Below are positions 16,710 to 26,300 of a stretch of 38,587 bases of DNA, piece after piece (the first letter of the stretch is position 1; each line of letters starts with the position of its first letter). The position numbers were made by a program, and so were the translations under genes. The stretch is from CAZMCT01 sp964564785 (lineage in GTDB: Bacteria; Planctomycetota; Phycisphaerae; UBA1845; Fen-1342). Under the pieces are notes generated by a model. That model saw only the letters and a list, made by a program, of their open reading frames with translations, had not been told where the DNA came from and searched no databases. The stretch spans positions 1-38,587 of the forward strand of contig CAZMCT010000020.1 of assembly GCA_964564785.1 (NCBI GenBank), given 5' to 3'.

Positions 16710-18725
16710 TCAGGTCTGCTGCATCCCGCCGTGCCACGCGGTCTGCACCCAAGGTTTGAGACCCCGTGGCGGATTGGGGCCGAAGCGGTGCAGAGCGGGC
16801 GAAGCCTGGTAGATTGCGAAGCCCGCTGGCGGGAGCGTAATTCTCACGGTTGGCAACTCGGCTCGATGCTCAACCGTCAAGCTTGCCGCGGGTGGTGCGA
16901 CCGGCTTGGGTGCATGCCAGAAGATCAGGTGAAATTGGTCGCCGTCCACTCGTAACAGCGGTGCGACGGTGGACCAGGCCGTGACGGTTTGGGCCTCGTC
17001 GGTGTTCAAGACTACGAGGGTTTCCTGGTCGAGGAAGAGGCGCGACCAGCACACGAGCGATCGCATGCGCTCGCCGCCGATGCGGTGCGGATGTCCGAAG
17101 TTCACGCCGTCCCCAGAGATGCGGTGAAGCACCTGCGAGCCGCGCCGCAGGGCGAGCGATTGCCCGCGGAGCGCGGTGAGTGAGGCAAGTGCGCGGTACA
17201 GGTGACCTTGTTCGTCGAAGAAGTGCCGGCCCTGCGTACACAGGCCGCCAAACCGGCCGCCGAACATGTTCTCACGGAGCACGACATCGCAATCGCTGGT
17301 GCGCCCACCGCTGTCGAAGCCCTGTTCGGAACCGTAGTAGATGCAGGGGATGCCGGCCGTGGTCAGTTGAGCGGCCATTACGTTGAACGACAGGTCGCGG
17401 TAGCGGCTGTCGCCGCAGAACCGCCGCTTGACCGTCGATTTTCGCACCTGATCGTGGTCGTCCACCAGCGTGACGACCTGGTCGCGGTACCAGCGGTGCT
17501 TGCCGCCTCCGGGCTCGTCCAATCGCCAGTTGCGGAAACTGGAGAAGTAATCGAGCGGGTCGGCCTCGCCCGTCACCATCCGCTCCAGCTTGCCGGGGAT
17601 GTCGTCGATCCCCAAGGCCGCATCCAGCCCGGTTCTTCCCACGACGTCCCACGCAAGCTCGCGCCCGCCGGGCACCTCGCCGACCAGCAGGAAACGCTCT
17701 TTGCCGATGCTCTGAGCAAATTCGCGAATCCAGTCACAGAACGACCGAAGGGCATCGACCTCCATGTGCTTGGCGGCGTCGATGCGGAAGCCGTCGACGT
17801 CGGCGTAGGCGATCCAGAAGGAATAGGCCAGGCACAGCCAGGCCATCGCCGGAGATGGGCGGCGGTATTGCCCGGCCCAGCGCACCCGCACGTCCAGCGT
17901 CTTCAGCCCCTCGGCCATGTCCCCTTCAGCGTACTCAGGGAAGTGGTCCCAATTGCCAATCCGGCCCTTCCTGAGGAACAGGCCGCCGCGTTGGAACTCG
18001 CGCGGCCAGATGGCGCCGTCCGGCCACGATGCGTCCAATCGAGCGGCATCGCCAGGGGACACCTCGTCCGATGGTGGGAAGGGCAGCGTCGGTTGTCCGT
18101 TGCGGTCGTTGAAACCCGCCACGGCGTAGGGCCGGCCGTCCCAGCGCGGGTCGTTGTACCACCGCCCGCTCGCGTCGTGAGCCGGGTAGCGGTCGGCGTC
18201 GTAGGTGAAAACATTGCCAGTGTGGTGGGCGATTACGTCGAGGATGACGTACATGCCCTGTTCGTGGGCGGCGCGCACAAAGTCGCGGAAATCCTCGCGG
18301 GTGCCGAAGTGCGGGTCCACGTCGAGGAAGTTCTGCACGCCGTAGCCGTGGTAGTTGTGCTCGAATGGGACCTGGCGGAAGGGAGGGCTGATCCACAATG
18401 CGGTGACGCCCAGACGGCGCAGGTAACCGAGCTTGCTCGTGAGACCCTTGATCGTACCGCCCTGCCAGCCGGCGCCGGCGCTGAACCACCTGTCATAGTC
18501 CACTTGTCCCTGATCATTGGGGCGGTAGAGCGGCGTGTCGCCTTTCTCGATAGGTTGTCTCGATGCATCGGCATAGCCGCCTCTCTCGTTCCCGTCGGAG
18601 AAGCGGTCCAGCATCAGGAAATACAGCACTTGGTCTTCCCAGGCAGCCGGCGACGGGGTGTACGGCTTGCGGGTCAAGGAGGCGAAGTCGATCTCCAGCA
18701 GACTTTTTTCGACGCCCGGGCTCAT
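16710..18725 (-). CDS. GH13 alpha-amylase family glycosidase
   Basis: 671 residues from ATG 18725, chosen because it overlaps the upstream EAL stop as ATGA and has a GGAG run upstream (GAGGAGAGCCGAGC). The TIM-barrel motifs of GH13 are complete: region I VILDVIAHHTGN, region II GFRIDAAKHME with the nucleophile Asp, region III LLVGEVPGG with the acid/base Glu, and region IV LVDDHDQV with the third carboxylate. The N-terminus is LYFLMLDRFSDGN, and an extra beta domain closes the C-terminus. No signal peptide is visible, so a cytoplasmic glycogen or maltodextrin-related role fits. Exact specificity (amylase, debranching or transglycosylating) is open. It lies upstream of pckA, transporter and pfkA in one operon, suggesting storage-carbon use. 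Confidence 0.9.
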   Translation of the reverse strand: MSPGVEKSLLEIDFASLTRKPYTPSPAAWEDQVLYFLMLDRFSDGNERGGYADASRQPIEKGDTPLYRPNDQGQVDYDRWFSAGAGWQGGTIKGLTSKLGYLRRLGVTALWISPPFRQVPFEHNYHGYGVQNFLDVDPHFGTREDFRDFVRAAHEQGMYVILDVIAHHTGNVFTYDADRYPAHDASGRWYNDPRWDGRPYAVAGFNDRNGQPTLPFPPSDEVSPGDAARLDASWPDGAIWPREFQRGGLFLRKGRIGNWDHFPEYAEGDMAEGLKTLDVRVRWAGQYRRPSPAMAWLCLAYSFWIAYADVDGFRIDAAKHMEVDALRSFCDWIREFAQSIGKERFLLVGEVPGGRELAWDVVGRTGLDAALGIDDIPGKLERMVTGEADPLDYFSSFRNWRLDEPGGGKHRWYRDQVVTLVDDHDQVRKSTVKRRFCGDSRYRDLSFNVMAAQLTTAGIPCIYYGSEQGFDSGGRTSDCDVVLRENMFGGRFGGLCTQGRHFFDEQGHLYRALASLTALRGQSLALRRGSQVLHRISGDGVNFGHPHRIGGERMRSLVCWSRLFLDQETLVVLNTDEAQTVTAWSTVAPLLRVDGDQFHLIFWHAPKPVAPPAASLTVEHRAELPTVRITLPPAGFAIYQASPALHRFGPNPPRGLKPWVQTAWHGGMQQT

Positions 18726-19570
18726 GCTCGGCTCTCCTCTTTCCACCTCGTCAGCTCGGAAAAGCCCGACGTCACCAGCCGCTCGAGCTCCCCCGGTGGA
18801 ACAGCCTTGCTCCACAACCAGCCCTGGCCGGCGTCCACACCCGCAGCACGGAGAAAGAAAGCTTGCTCTTGGGTCTCCACACCCTCGGCAATGACCTTTA
18901 CACGCAGGGCGGCAGCTAGCGCAACCACGCCGCGCAGCAGCCGGTCGGCCGTCGGGTCCTTCATCAGCGGGTCGATCTCTGCCTTGTCGATCTTCAACAT
19001 GTCCAGTGGCAAGCCGATCAGTTGCTTCAAGCCGCTCTGCCCAGTCCCGAAATCATCCATAGCGATACGGAGTCCCAGCGGCCGTGCGATGGCCAGCGCT
19101 TCCCGGCCGGCATCGGTCAGTGCCTGGCGCTCCGTGATCTCGCACACCAGGTGATCGATGTATCGAGCCAGACCGGAATCGTCGAGGATTTGCTTGAGCC
19201 GGGGCGACGCGAGGAGGACCGGTGGTACGTTGGCGCTGATGTAGAAGTCTCGGTGCCGGTCCAGCAGTGGGCCGGCATGCTCGGCGATCGAGCGTAAAAG
19301 GCGCGACGTGAGTGCTTCAAGAACGTCCGAATTCTCCTCGATCCGCTCGAGGAGGCCGCCAGGTTCACGCACAGTCCCATCCACATCCACGAAGCGCACG
19401 AGGGTTTCGGCCCCGAGCACCAGACCCGTGTTCAGGTCCACGATCGGCTGGAAGTACGCGGTCGATCGCTCAATGACGGCCCGGATGTCGGTAGAGGACG
19501 GGTTTACCCTTTTTGCGCTCCGATTGCTCGCGGGAAGACGCCCAAACAGGTTACGCTCGCGGTTGGTCAT
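18722..19570 (-). CDS. EAL-domain cyclic di-GMP phosphodiesterase
   Basis: 282 residues, a stand-alone EAL domain with a short basic N-terminus. Active-site positions of the family are visible: AETLVRF (the EAL glutamate, in an ETL variant), ISANVPP (Asn), CEITERQ (Glu), AMDDFGTGQSG (two Asp), LKIDKAEID (Lys), IAEGVETQEQ (Glu) and GQGWLWSKAV (Gln). All metal ligands and the catalytic Lys seem present, so hydrolysis of c-di-GMP to pGpG is likely. It has no sensory domain or GGDEF partner. The stop overlaps the amylase start (ATGA), so it is the first gene of the carbon operon. This suggests that second-messenger control is tied to glycogen/gluconeogenic flux; that link is inference. Confidence 0.9.
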   Translation of the reverse strand: MTNRERNLFGRLPASNRSAKRVNPSSTDIRAVIERSTAYFQPIVDLNTGLVLGAETLVRFVDVDGTVREPGGLLERIEENSDVLEALTSRLLRSIAEHAGPLLDRHRDFYISANVPPVLLASPRLKQILDDSGLARYIDHLVCEITERQALTDAGREALAIARPLGLRIAMDDFGTGQSGLKQLIGLPLDMLKIDKAEIDPLMKDPTADRLLRGVVALAAALRVKVIAEGVETQEQAFFLRAAGVDAGQGWLWSKAVPPGELERLVTSGFSELTRWKEESRA

Positions 19571-19771
19571 TCGTCATCACCTTTACGCCTGGATACCGTT
19601 TGCTCACTTATGCCGTGGACAATCCGGACCCCGTCGGGCGGGACCGTGGCTATTTCACTGACAGCACGCGATGCTCAATTCGTCTGCGCCCACGAATCGA
19701 GACGCTGTTTACGTAATCGCTGTGACATCGTTGTACTCTCTGTTTAACGCCTGTGACATTTCCCTTCTCGT

Positions 19772-20138
19772 TTACTGACCGAAGTCGAGCACGACGCGCC
19801 CCTCGAGCTGCCCGACACGCATCCGCGCGAAGACTTCGTTGACATCCTCAAGCCGCGCTGTTTCCACCGTCGCCTTCGCCGCACCTTCGCCGGCCAGGGC
19901 CAGGGCTCCCTGGAGGTCGAGCCGCGTCCCGACGATCGAGCCGCGCACCCTGATGACGTCCAGGACCATCTGGAAGATCGGCAGCGGGAAGGAACCCGGC
20001 GGCAGTCCATTCAGGGCGATCGTCCGGACGCGTCGGCCCATCCCGACGACCTGCTCGAATGCCTTCGGCGACGGGGCGGTCACGAGCACGCCGTGCGCCC
20101 CGCAGATTTCCGGCGCGGCGATTGAGTCCCGCGGCGCG
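19772..20138 (-). pseudogene. zinc alcohol dehydrogenase C-terminal fragment
   Basis: About 120 codons ending at the stop 19772-19774 correspond to the last third of an AdhP-type medium-chain alcohol dehydrogenase: GAHGVLVTAPSPKAFEQVVG, TIALNGLPPGSFPLPIFQ, VRGSIVGTRLDLQGALA and VFARMRVGQLEGRVVLDF. The catalytic zinc-binding N-terminal domain and the first part of the Rossmann fold are absent; the sequence before GAHG is joined to a kinase fragment. It cannot work as a dehydrogenase. Confidence 0.85.
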
Positions 20139-20855
20139 GCCGAAGTCGGTGATGCGCACACGGCCCACGCTGTCGAGCATGATGATCGCGGGCTTCAGGT
20201 CGCGATGCAGGATGCCCTTGGCGTGCGCGGCGGCCAGGCCAATGCAGATCTCGCGGGCCACCGCGAGCTCCTTGCCAGGCGCCAGTCTGTCAACCCGCCG
20301 GAGAACGGAGCGCAGATCTTCGCCATCGATGTACTCCATCGAGATGAAAGCGCGACCGGCGGCCGCGTCGACGTGAATGTCATGCAAGCGGCAGACGTTT
20401 GGATGGGTAATCTCGCGCGCCACGCGCACATCGCGCAATAACCGGGCGCGCCACGCGGCATCGCCGCTGACCCGGGCGGTCAGGAACTTGAGCGCGACGG
20501 GCCGGGCCAGGACGAAGTCGTCGGATCGGTACACTTCGCCCATCCCGCCTTGGCCCAGGAGCGCAACGATTCGGTAGCGGTCGGCGACGATTGTCCCGCT
20601 CTCGATCGGGCGCGACCGGTCCCGTTCCACGACCTCGTGGCCGTGGTCCGGGGACTGACCGGCTGCAATGCGGGTTTCCGCCGCGCGGACCGTCCGTTCG
20701 ACCTCGCTGTGGTAACGCAGCAGGTCACTGATGTGCCGGTGAAGCTCGCGGTCCCCCGCGCACGCTTCGTCGAGAAATGCGCTGCGCTGGCCAACTGGCT
20801 GCTCGCAGACGGCCAGGAAAATCTGCTTGGCGAGAGCTTGCTGTTTCGGAGTCAT
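20139..20855 (-). pseudogene. Ser/Thr protein kinase, truncated after DFG
   Basis: ATG 20855 starts a helical N-terminus (LAKQIFLAVCEQPVGQRSAF...) typical of bacterial Hanks-type kinases, followed by the kinase N-lobe: RIVALLGQGGMGEVYRSDD (glycine loop), PVALKFL (Lys), the helix C region and MEYIDGEDLRSVLRR. The catalytic loop reads HRDLKPAIIML, so the metal-binding Asn of HRDLKxxN is Ile. Homology stops at RITDFG, about position 20139, and the C-lobe (APE and beyond) is missing. The frame carries on antisense-like through an alcohol-dehydrogenase fragment until 19848. The chain has no complete active site and is best regarded as a pseudogene. Confidence 0.85.
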
Positions 20856-20933
20856 TGGTCAGTTCCGCGGTCGAGCGCCACCCAGAGCGAGGCCTTCGCA
20901 TGCCGCCGCGAAGCCAGGCGTGAAAGAGAAGCG

Positions 20934-21701
20934 CTACAAGCCCCTGTGCATCGATTTCAGTTCGGCGCGGCACGCCTCGCCATCGGCCTTCGTCGGCTGC
21001 TCTCTGGAATGCAGCGATACCAGCCGGGCCATCAGAACCGTCACGTAGAACAGACCCGTCGTCGCTTCGAGAACGGACAGCATACGCGAGGCGGGCGACG
21101 CCGGGACAATGTCGCCGTACCCAATCGTGCTGAGCGTGACGAAGCTGTAGTACACGGCCTCCAGCCCGACCAACTGCCGGCCAGAGGGGCCGCCGATGAA
21201 GGTGAACGAGCCAGGCGCCAAGTCGGCCACCATGAGATAGATGAACGACCAGAATAGGCCAACCATCAGGTAGACAGAAAGCCCGGCGCACAGAACTGCT
21301 GCATCAACGCGGGGGGCGCCGAGAATGAACCGCAGAAACTGCACGACCACGAAAGCCAGGACGGCAGCCGCTCCCACCGCATGGAACTCCATTGGGATCA
21401 CGTCCGGCCGCATGTAGTTGATCCACCTACACGTCGAAGCCGGCGCAACCAGCAGGCTCGCGATTATCAGCGTGCGAACCCGGACACCAACCGCCACGAC
21501 CGCTGACAGCATCACCGTGGTCGCGAGCAGGACTTCGATCAGCTCGCCGCAGGGCAATGCCAGGACCAGTGGCCACGCACCCAGCCACAACATGAGCACG
21601 ACGAGGATCTGGATCGTCGACAGACGTCGGACGAGCCGATGGGCCAGCATGTTGCGCGGCGGCGCCCCTCTGTACTGGTCAGCCATTAAAGCCGTCTTCA
21701 T
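20934..21701 (-). CDS. two-pore-type potassium channel-like membrane protein
   Basis: 255 residues from ATG 21701 (GGAGAGT lies about six bases upstream); a GTG at 21755 would add 18 residues with a weaker ribosome-binding site. Four to five N-terminal hydrophobic segments (LVVLMLWLGAWPLVLAL, LLATTVMLSAVVAVGV, AVGAAAVLAFVVVQFLRF, AAVLCAGLSVYLMVGLFWSF) precede a pore loop with the selectivity filter TLSTIGYGDIVP and a last helix (MLSVLEATTGLFYVTVLMARL). TIGYGD is the K+-selective signature. It resembles bacterial ion channels with extra N-terminal helices and no RCK domain. The C-terminal tail is short and charged. It could set membrane potential next to the efflux system; this is inference. 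Confidence 0.85.
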   Translation of the reverse strand: MKTALMADQYRGAPPRNMLAHRLVRRLSTIQILVVLMLWLGAWPLVLALPCGELIEVLLATTVMLSAVVAVGVRVRTLIIASLLVAPASTCRWINYMRPDVIPMEFHAVGAAAVLAFVVVQFLRFILGAPRVDAAVLCAGLSVYLMVGLFWSFIYLMVADLAPGSFTFIGGPSGRQLVGLEAVYYSFVTLSTIGYGDIVPASPASRMLSVLEATTGLFYVTVLMARLVSLHSREQPTKADGEACRAELKSMHRGL

Positions 21702-21759
21702 TGGCACTCTCCGAAGCGAACGTGCTCCGATCGTGCGCCTCAACAGCCGTGTCACTGCG

Positions 21760-22221
21760 TTACCGCAGCAGGTCGACGACGAGCAGCACCACCAGTGCCG
21801 CGGTCGTAAGGGAGAAGAAGATCGGAAACACCCAGCGCATCGGCAGGCTCGCTCCGATGCCGCGCGGCGGCTCGATCATTCCGACTAGCGGGCCCATCCC
21901 GTTCTCGGCAACCACACGTTGGAGGTTCGCGATGGACTTCCGCAATTCGGCCACCAGGCGGATGCTGGACATCAGCGAGGCGAGCGAGAACATCACTAAC
22001 ACGAGGAACCCAGTGCTCGTCAGCAGTTTGTTCGTCGACGCGCCGCTGTCCCGCTGCAGGAGCGCCAGGCCGCCGGCGATAACGGCCGTGTACGCGTTGG
22101 TAAACCAGATGCGCTCATTGCGGATGTGCCGGACGTTCTCCCAGGCCTGGACAAATGCGGCTGCCGCCACGTGGGGTTCGGTCGCGAGCTGAATGCTCGT
22201 TTCTTTCGAGTCCTGGGTCAT
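21760..22221 (-). CDS. small membrane protein, unknown function
   Basis: 153 residues. A soluble N-terminus with the string AWENVRHIRNERIWFTNAY leads into a hydrophobic segment (AVIAGGLALLQ), then a membrane segment (STGFLVLVMFSLASLMSSI), a helix, and a final segment (VFPIFFSLTTAALVVLLVVDLL). The RNERIWFTNAY motif next to a membrane entry recalls RipA-like small membrane proteins, but I am not sure of the family. The ATG at 22221 has GGAG about nine bases upstream. It lies four bases before the channel's alternative start on the same strand, so the two are likely transcribed together. Confidence 0.65.
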   Translation of the reverse strand: MTQDSKETSIQLATEPHVAAAAFVQAWENVRHIRNERIWFTNAYTAVIAGGLALLQRDSGASTNKLLTSTGFLVLVMFSLASLMSSIRLVAELRKSIANLQRVVAENGMGPLVGMIEPPRGIGASLPMRWVFPIFFSLTTAALVVLLVVDLLR

Positions 22222-22311
22222 TGGACGTGTACTCCGCGGGCCGTGCCTGCCAAACTGCCGTGTGTCAAGCCATGACTGTGCACGCCTTGCGGATCGTTAA
22301 CAGCCTCACTA

Positions 22312-22605
22312 TCAATGCGGCGCCAGTTCATTTGTCGGTCCGCCTAATACGTGCTCACCCTTTTCCGCCACCGAACGCTTCATCACCAGCACCAGAACGA
22401 CCAGCACGATCGAAACAACGGCGCACGACCAGAAGACGTCGAGGTAGGCCATTGATGCGGCTTGCTGCAATCGCAACTCGCTTAGTGCCTGTACGGCTCC
22501 AAGCTGCGATCCGGCCGGATCGCCGGTCATCTGGAGGAAGTAGCCGCGTGATTGCTCCAGGAACGTGCTCACATGCGGGTCCAGCGGGTCGAGGAACTCG
22601 CCCAC
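22312..22605 (-). pseudogene. tail of a DHA2-type MFS drug transporter
   Basis: A 97-codon frame, GTG 22605 to 22312. It reads LDPLDPHVSTFLEQSRGYFL, RLQQAASMAYLDVFW and a final membrane helix SIVLVVLVLVM. This is the last periplasmic loop and last helix of EmrB-type (14-TM) drug:H+ antiporters. The other 12-13 helices are absent and a TAG stop lies directly upstream in frame. It is a remnant, probably of an efflux gene that once followed the RND system. Confidence 0.75.
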
Positions 22606-22682
22606 GCGCTACGTGCAGGCCGCGGTCCACGTTGTGCGGCGCGACCGCGGAGACAACGCGCACGATGGTTGCTGCGAGTGAA

Positions 22683-23353
22683 TTACGGTCCGTGGCCGCT
22701 GCGGCTGTCCGGCGCTCTGACCTCGTGGCCGGACATTTGCTTCTCGAATTCATGACGCGTCGCTTCGGAAACGAAGTAGAAGGTGCGGCCATCGCGTTCG
22801 AGGATCGCCGCAGCCGCGAGCTTCGGAAAGGTACTCCCGGAGACAGGGTCCGTGACCATCGCGTCACGCAGGTAGCACGGGTTTTCGTGCAGCGCCGCGC
22901 ACGTCTGCACGAACGAAATGACCCGCTCGTCGGCCCAATGTACGACCTCCTCGTAATCGATCGCATCGAGTGGCATTTCCAGGCGAACTGCATTAGAACT
23001 GGAGTGATCTCCAGGTCGTAATTCAGGATCAACTGGAGAATCTCGGGATCCGTCGTGCCCTGGAAGCGCAGGCGAATCCGGGCCAACCCCGAGTGAAATT
23101 CCAGCAGGATTTCACGTGTGGATTGGGTCAGTCTGGGCGTCGCGGTGATCTTGTCTCCGAACTTCTCAATCAGCAGGGTCAAGCGCGGCCGAAACACATC
23201 GCGCAACGTGTCGAACTCCGCGCCGAGTCGCTCAAGCCGCTGCTTCCACTCGTCGTACTTGCGTGTTTCCACTTCCTGACACTGCCGGCGTCGTGCTTCC
23301 ATCGACGCGAACGCCGCGTCGATGCGGGTCGCCAGTTCCTGTGTGCTTTCCAC
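22683..23353 (-). pseudogene. YHS-domain protein, frameshifted
   Basis: GTG 23353 (GGAG seven bases upstream) opens a coiled N-terminus (ARRRQCQEVETRKYDEWKQR...), then LTLLIEKFGDKITATPRL and RLRFQGTTDPEILQLILNYD, ending near LEITPVLMQFAW. At about 22985 the frame shifts, and the second frame carries MPLDAIDYEEVVHWADER, then ENPCYLRDAMVTDPVSGSTF and AAAILERDGRTFYFVSEATR, ending near HEFEKQM. The latter is a YHS domain, a small module found with heavy-metal transporters. Both halves are well conserved, so the shift is either recent or an artefact. It starts 24 bases after the RND pump gene and was probably part of that operon. Confidence 0.75.
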
Positions 23354-23377
23354 GGGTGAACTCCGATTACCGCGTCA

Positions 23378-26300
23378 TCATGTAGCTGCTGCCTGTAACT
23401 GAACTTGTGCAGGGGATCGCTGCGGCGTCCGAACGAGCCCGCGGATGACGTAATAGAAGACCGGCGTCAGGTAGATGCCAAACAGAGTGACGCCGATCAT
23501 GCCGGCGAACACGGCCATGCCGAGAGTCTGTCGCATTTCGGCGCCGGCGCCGTGCGCGATCACCAGCGGGAACACGCCGAGGATGAACGCGAAGCTGGTC
23601 ATCAAGATCGGCCGCAGCCTTACGCGGGCAGCCTCGACGGAAGCGTCGAAGCGGCTGGCGCCTTGCACTTGCTGGTCGCGGGCGAACTCGACGATCAAGA
23701 TGGCGTTCTTGGCCGCCAAGCCGACCAGCACTACGAAGCCGACCTGCACGAAGATGTTGACGTCCATGCCGGCCAGCAGCAGGCCCGTCAGGGCGCTGAT
23801 TAGGCACATGGGCACGACGAGAATCACCGCCCACGGCAACGACCACCCCTCATAGAGTCCGGCCAACACGAAATAGACCAGCACCACGCCCAGCGCAAAT
23901 GCGCTGAAGGGATTCTTCAGGAGGTCGCGGAACTGCTCGAGCTTGCTGGCCTCCTTCTGAAGGTAGCTCACTTCGGTCCACTCGGTGGGCATGTTGCGCG
24001 GCAGGTCGCGACTGAGCCGCTCCATCGCCGCCAGCGCGTCGCCCATGCTGGTCCCAGGCAGCGGAGTTCCGGTGACCGCAGCTGCCGGGAACATGTTGTA
24101 ACGGGTGACCTGGACCGGCCCGGTGGAACCGCGCACCTCGGCCAGCGCGCCCAGGGGTACCATCTCGCCGTCGGCATTGCGAACCTTGAGCTGCCGCACG
24201 GTTTCCGCGTCGGTGCGGAACGGCGCATCGGCCTGTACGTTGACCTGCCAGGTGCGACCGAAGCGGTTGAAGTCGTTGACGTAGTAGCTGCCCAGGTACG
24301 CCTGAAGCGCGTCGAACACGTCGTTGAGCGGCACGCCCATCGACTTGACCTTCTCGCGGTCGATGTCCACGTAGAGCTGGGGCGTGCGGGCGCGGAAGCT
24401 GTTGAACAGCCCGACCAAGCCAGGTTGCTGGTTACCCTTGGCGGCCAGTTCGTCGGCGCGGGTCTGTAGCTCGTCGAAGTCCACGTCGCCGATGCCTTCC
24501 AGCATCAGTTTGAAGCCGGCGGACTTCGCGAGGCCCGAGATCGGCGGCGCACCGAAGACCAGCGCCTGTGCCTCCGGTACCTCACGCGCCAGGCGCGCGC
24601 GGATTCGTGCCGCGACGGCCTCGGCGCCGAGCGTGTGGTCGAGGCGTTCGTCGAACGGCTTGAGGATGACAAACACGTTGCTGTAGTTGGAGCTGTTGGC
24701 GTTCAGGACGTACGACATGCCCGGCAGTGCCAGCGTGTGCGCAACGCCCGGTGTCTCCAGGGCGATCCGCTCGACTGCGTCGGTGGCAGCGAGCGTTCGC
24801 TCCAGCGAGGCAGAGTCGGGCAACACGATGTTTGTTACCAAGTAGCCCTTATCCTGGATGGGGATGAACCCGGTGGGGATGCGGCTGAAGCCCAAGCCGG
24901 TCAGGCCGATCATCCCAACGTACATCAGGAGCACGACAGCGCTGAGGCGGAGGGACCAACCCACGGTCGTGCCGTAGGCCTGCGTCGCCCGCTCAAAGAG
25001 CCAGTTGAATCCGCGGAAGAGACGACCCAGCACCCAGTTCACGGAGCGGATCAGGAATCGACCAAACACGCCACCCGCGACGGCGCCGGGGAGGAACAGG
25101 AGCAGGTTCGCGCCCAAGGCTCGCAAACTTGCACCCAGGCCACCGGGCGCCGCCTCGCCGCCGTGCTCGCCGGTCGGCAACCCAAGCCACCCGCCGAGGA
25201 CCGGCGCGAGCAGCCACATTGACGCCAGTCCGCCGAACAGGGCGAAGCTCCACCACGGCAATGCCTCCTTGCCCTCGTCCCCGTGGTGCCCGGGCTTGCG
25301 GTTGCGGAAGAACAACACCGCCAGCGCCGGCGTCATCGTCATGGCGTTGACGGCCGAGATGATCATGGACACCGAGATGGTGACGGCGAACTGCCGGAAA
25401 AACTGCCCGACCAGCCCGCTGAGGAACGCGCTGGGCAGCAGCACCGAGCTGAGCACGAGCGTGATGGCCAGGATCGGCCCGCTGATTTCCTTCATCGCGT
25501 CGATCGTGGCCTCACGGACGGGTTTGCCCAGCTCGAGGTGGCGTTCGATGTTTTCCAGCACGACGATGGCGTCGTCTACCACGATGCCGATCGCGAGCAC
25601 CAGCCCGAACAGGGTCAGGTTGTTCAGCGTGAAGCCCATCACGCTCATGACAGCGAACGTGCCGACCAGCGACACGATCACGCCGATCATGGGCAGTAGG
25701 ACGGATTTCCAGTCCTGCAGGAACACCAGCACGACGATGGTCACCAGGATGATGGCTTCGATGAGCGTGTGGAACACCTGAGTGACCGATTCGCGGACGA
25801 AGGGCGTGGTATCGTAGACGATCGCGTACTTGAGGCCGGCGGGGAAGCGCGTTTCCAGCTCCCGCATCGCGGCCTTGATGCGATCGGCGGTGTCGAGCGC
25901 ATTCGAGCCCGGCAGCAGGTAAATTGCCAGGCCCGACGACGGCCGGCGGTCCAGCCGCGCAGCGAGGTCCTCGCTCCGCGCGCCCATTTCGACCCGGCCG
26001 ACTTCTCGGAGGTAGGTGATCTCTCCCTTGGTGTCCGACTTGACGACGATGTCGGCGAACTCCTCCGGCTCAACCAGTCGGCCGAGCGTGCTGAGCGTGA
26101 GCTGGAAGTCCTGGCCCGCGGGCACGGGCGGCTGGCCGATTCGCCCCGCGGCCACCTGCACGTTCTGCTCGCGCAGCACACGGATCACATCGCCGACTGT
26201 CATGCCCCGCGCTTGGAGCTTGTCCGGGTCCAGCCAGACGCGCATGCTGTAGTCCTGCTGGCCCATGACGAACGCGTCGCCGACGCCCTCGATGCGGGCG

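Noticed and set aside
17202..19154. 650-codon plus-strand frame
   Set aside because: Antisense to the GH13 and EAL genes, whose catalytic motifs are clear on the minus strand.
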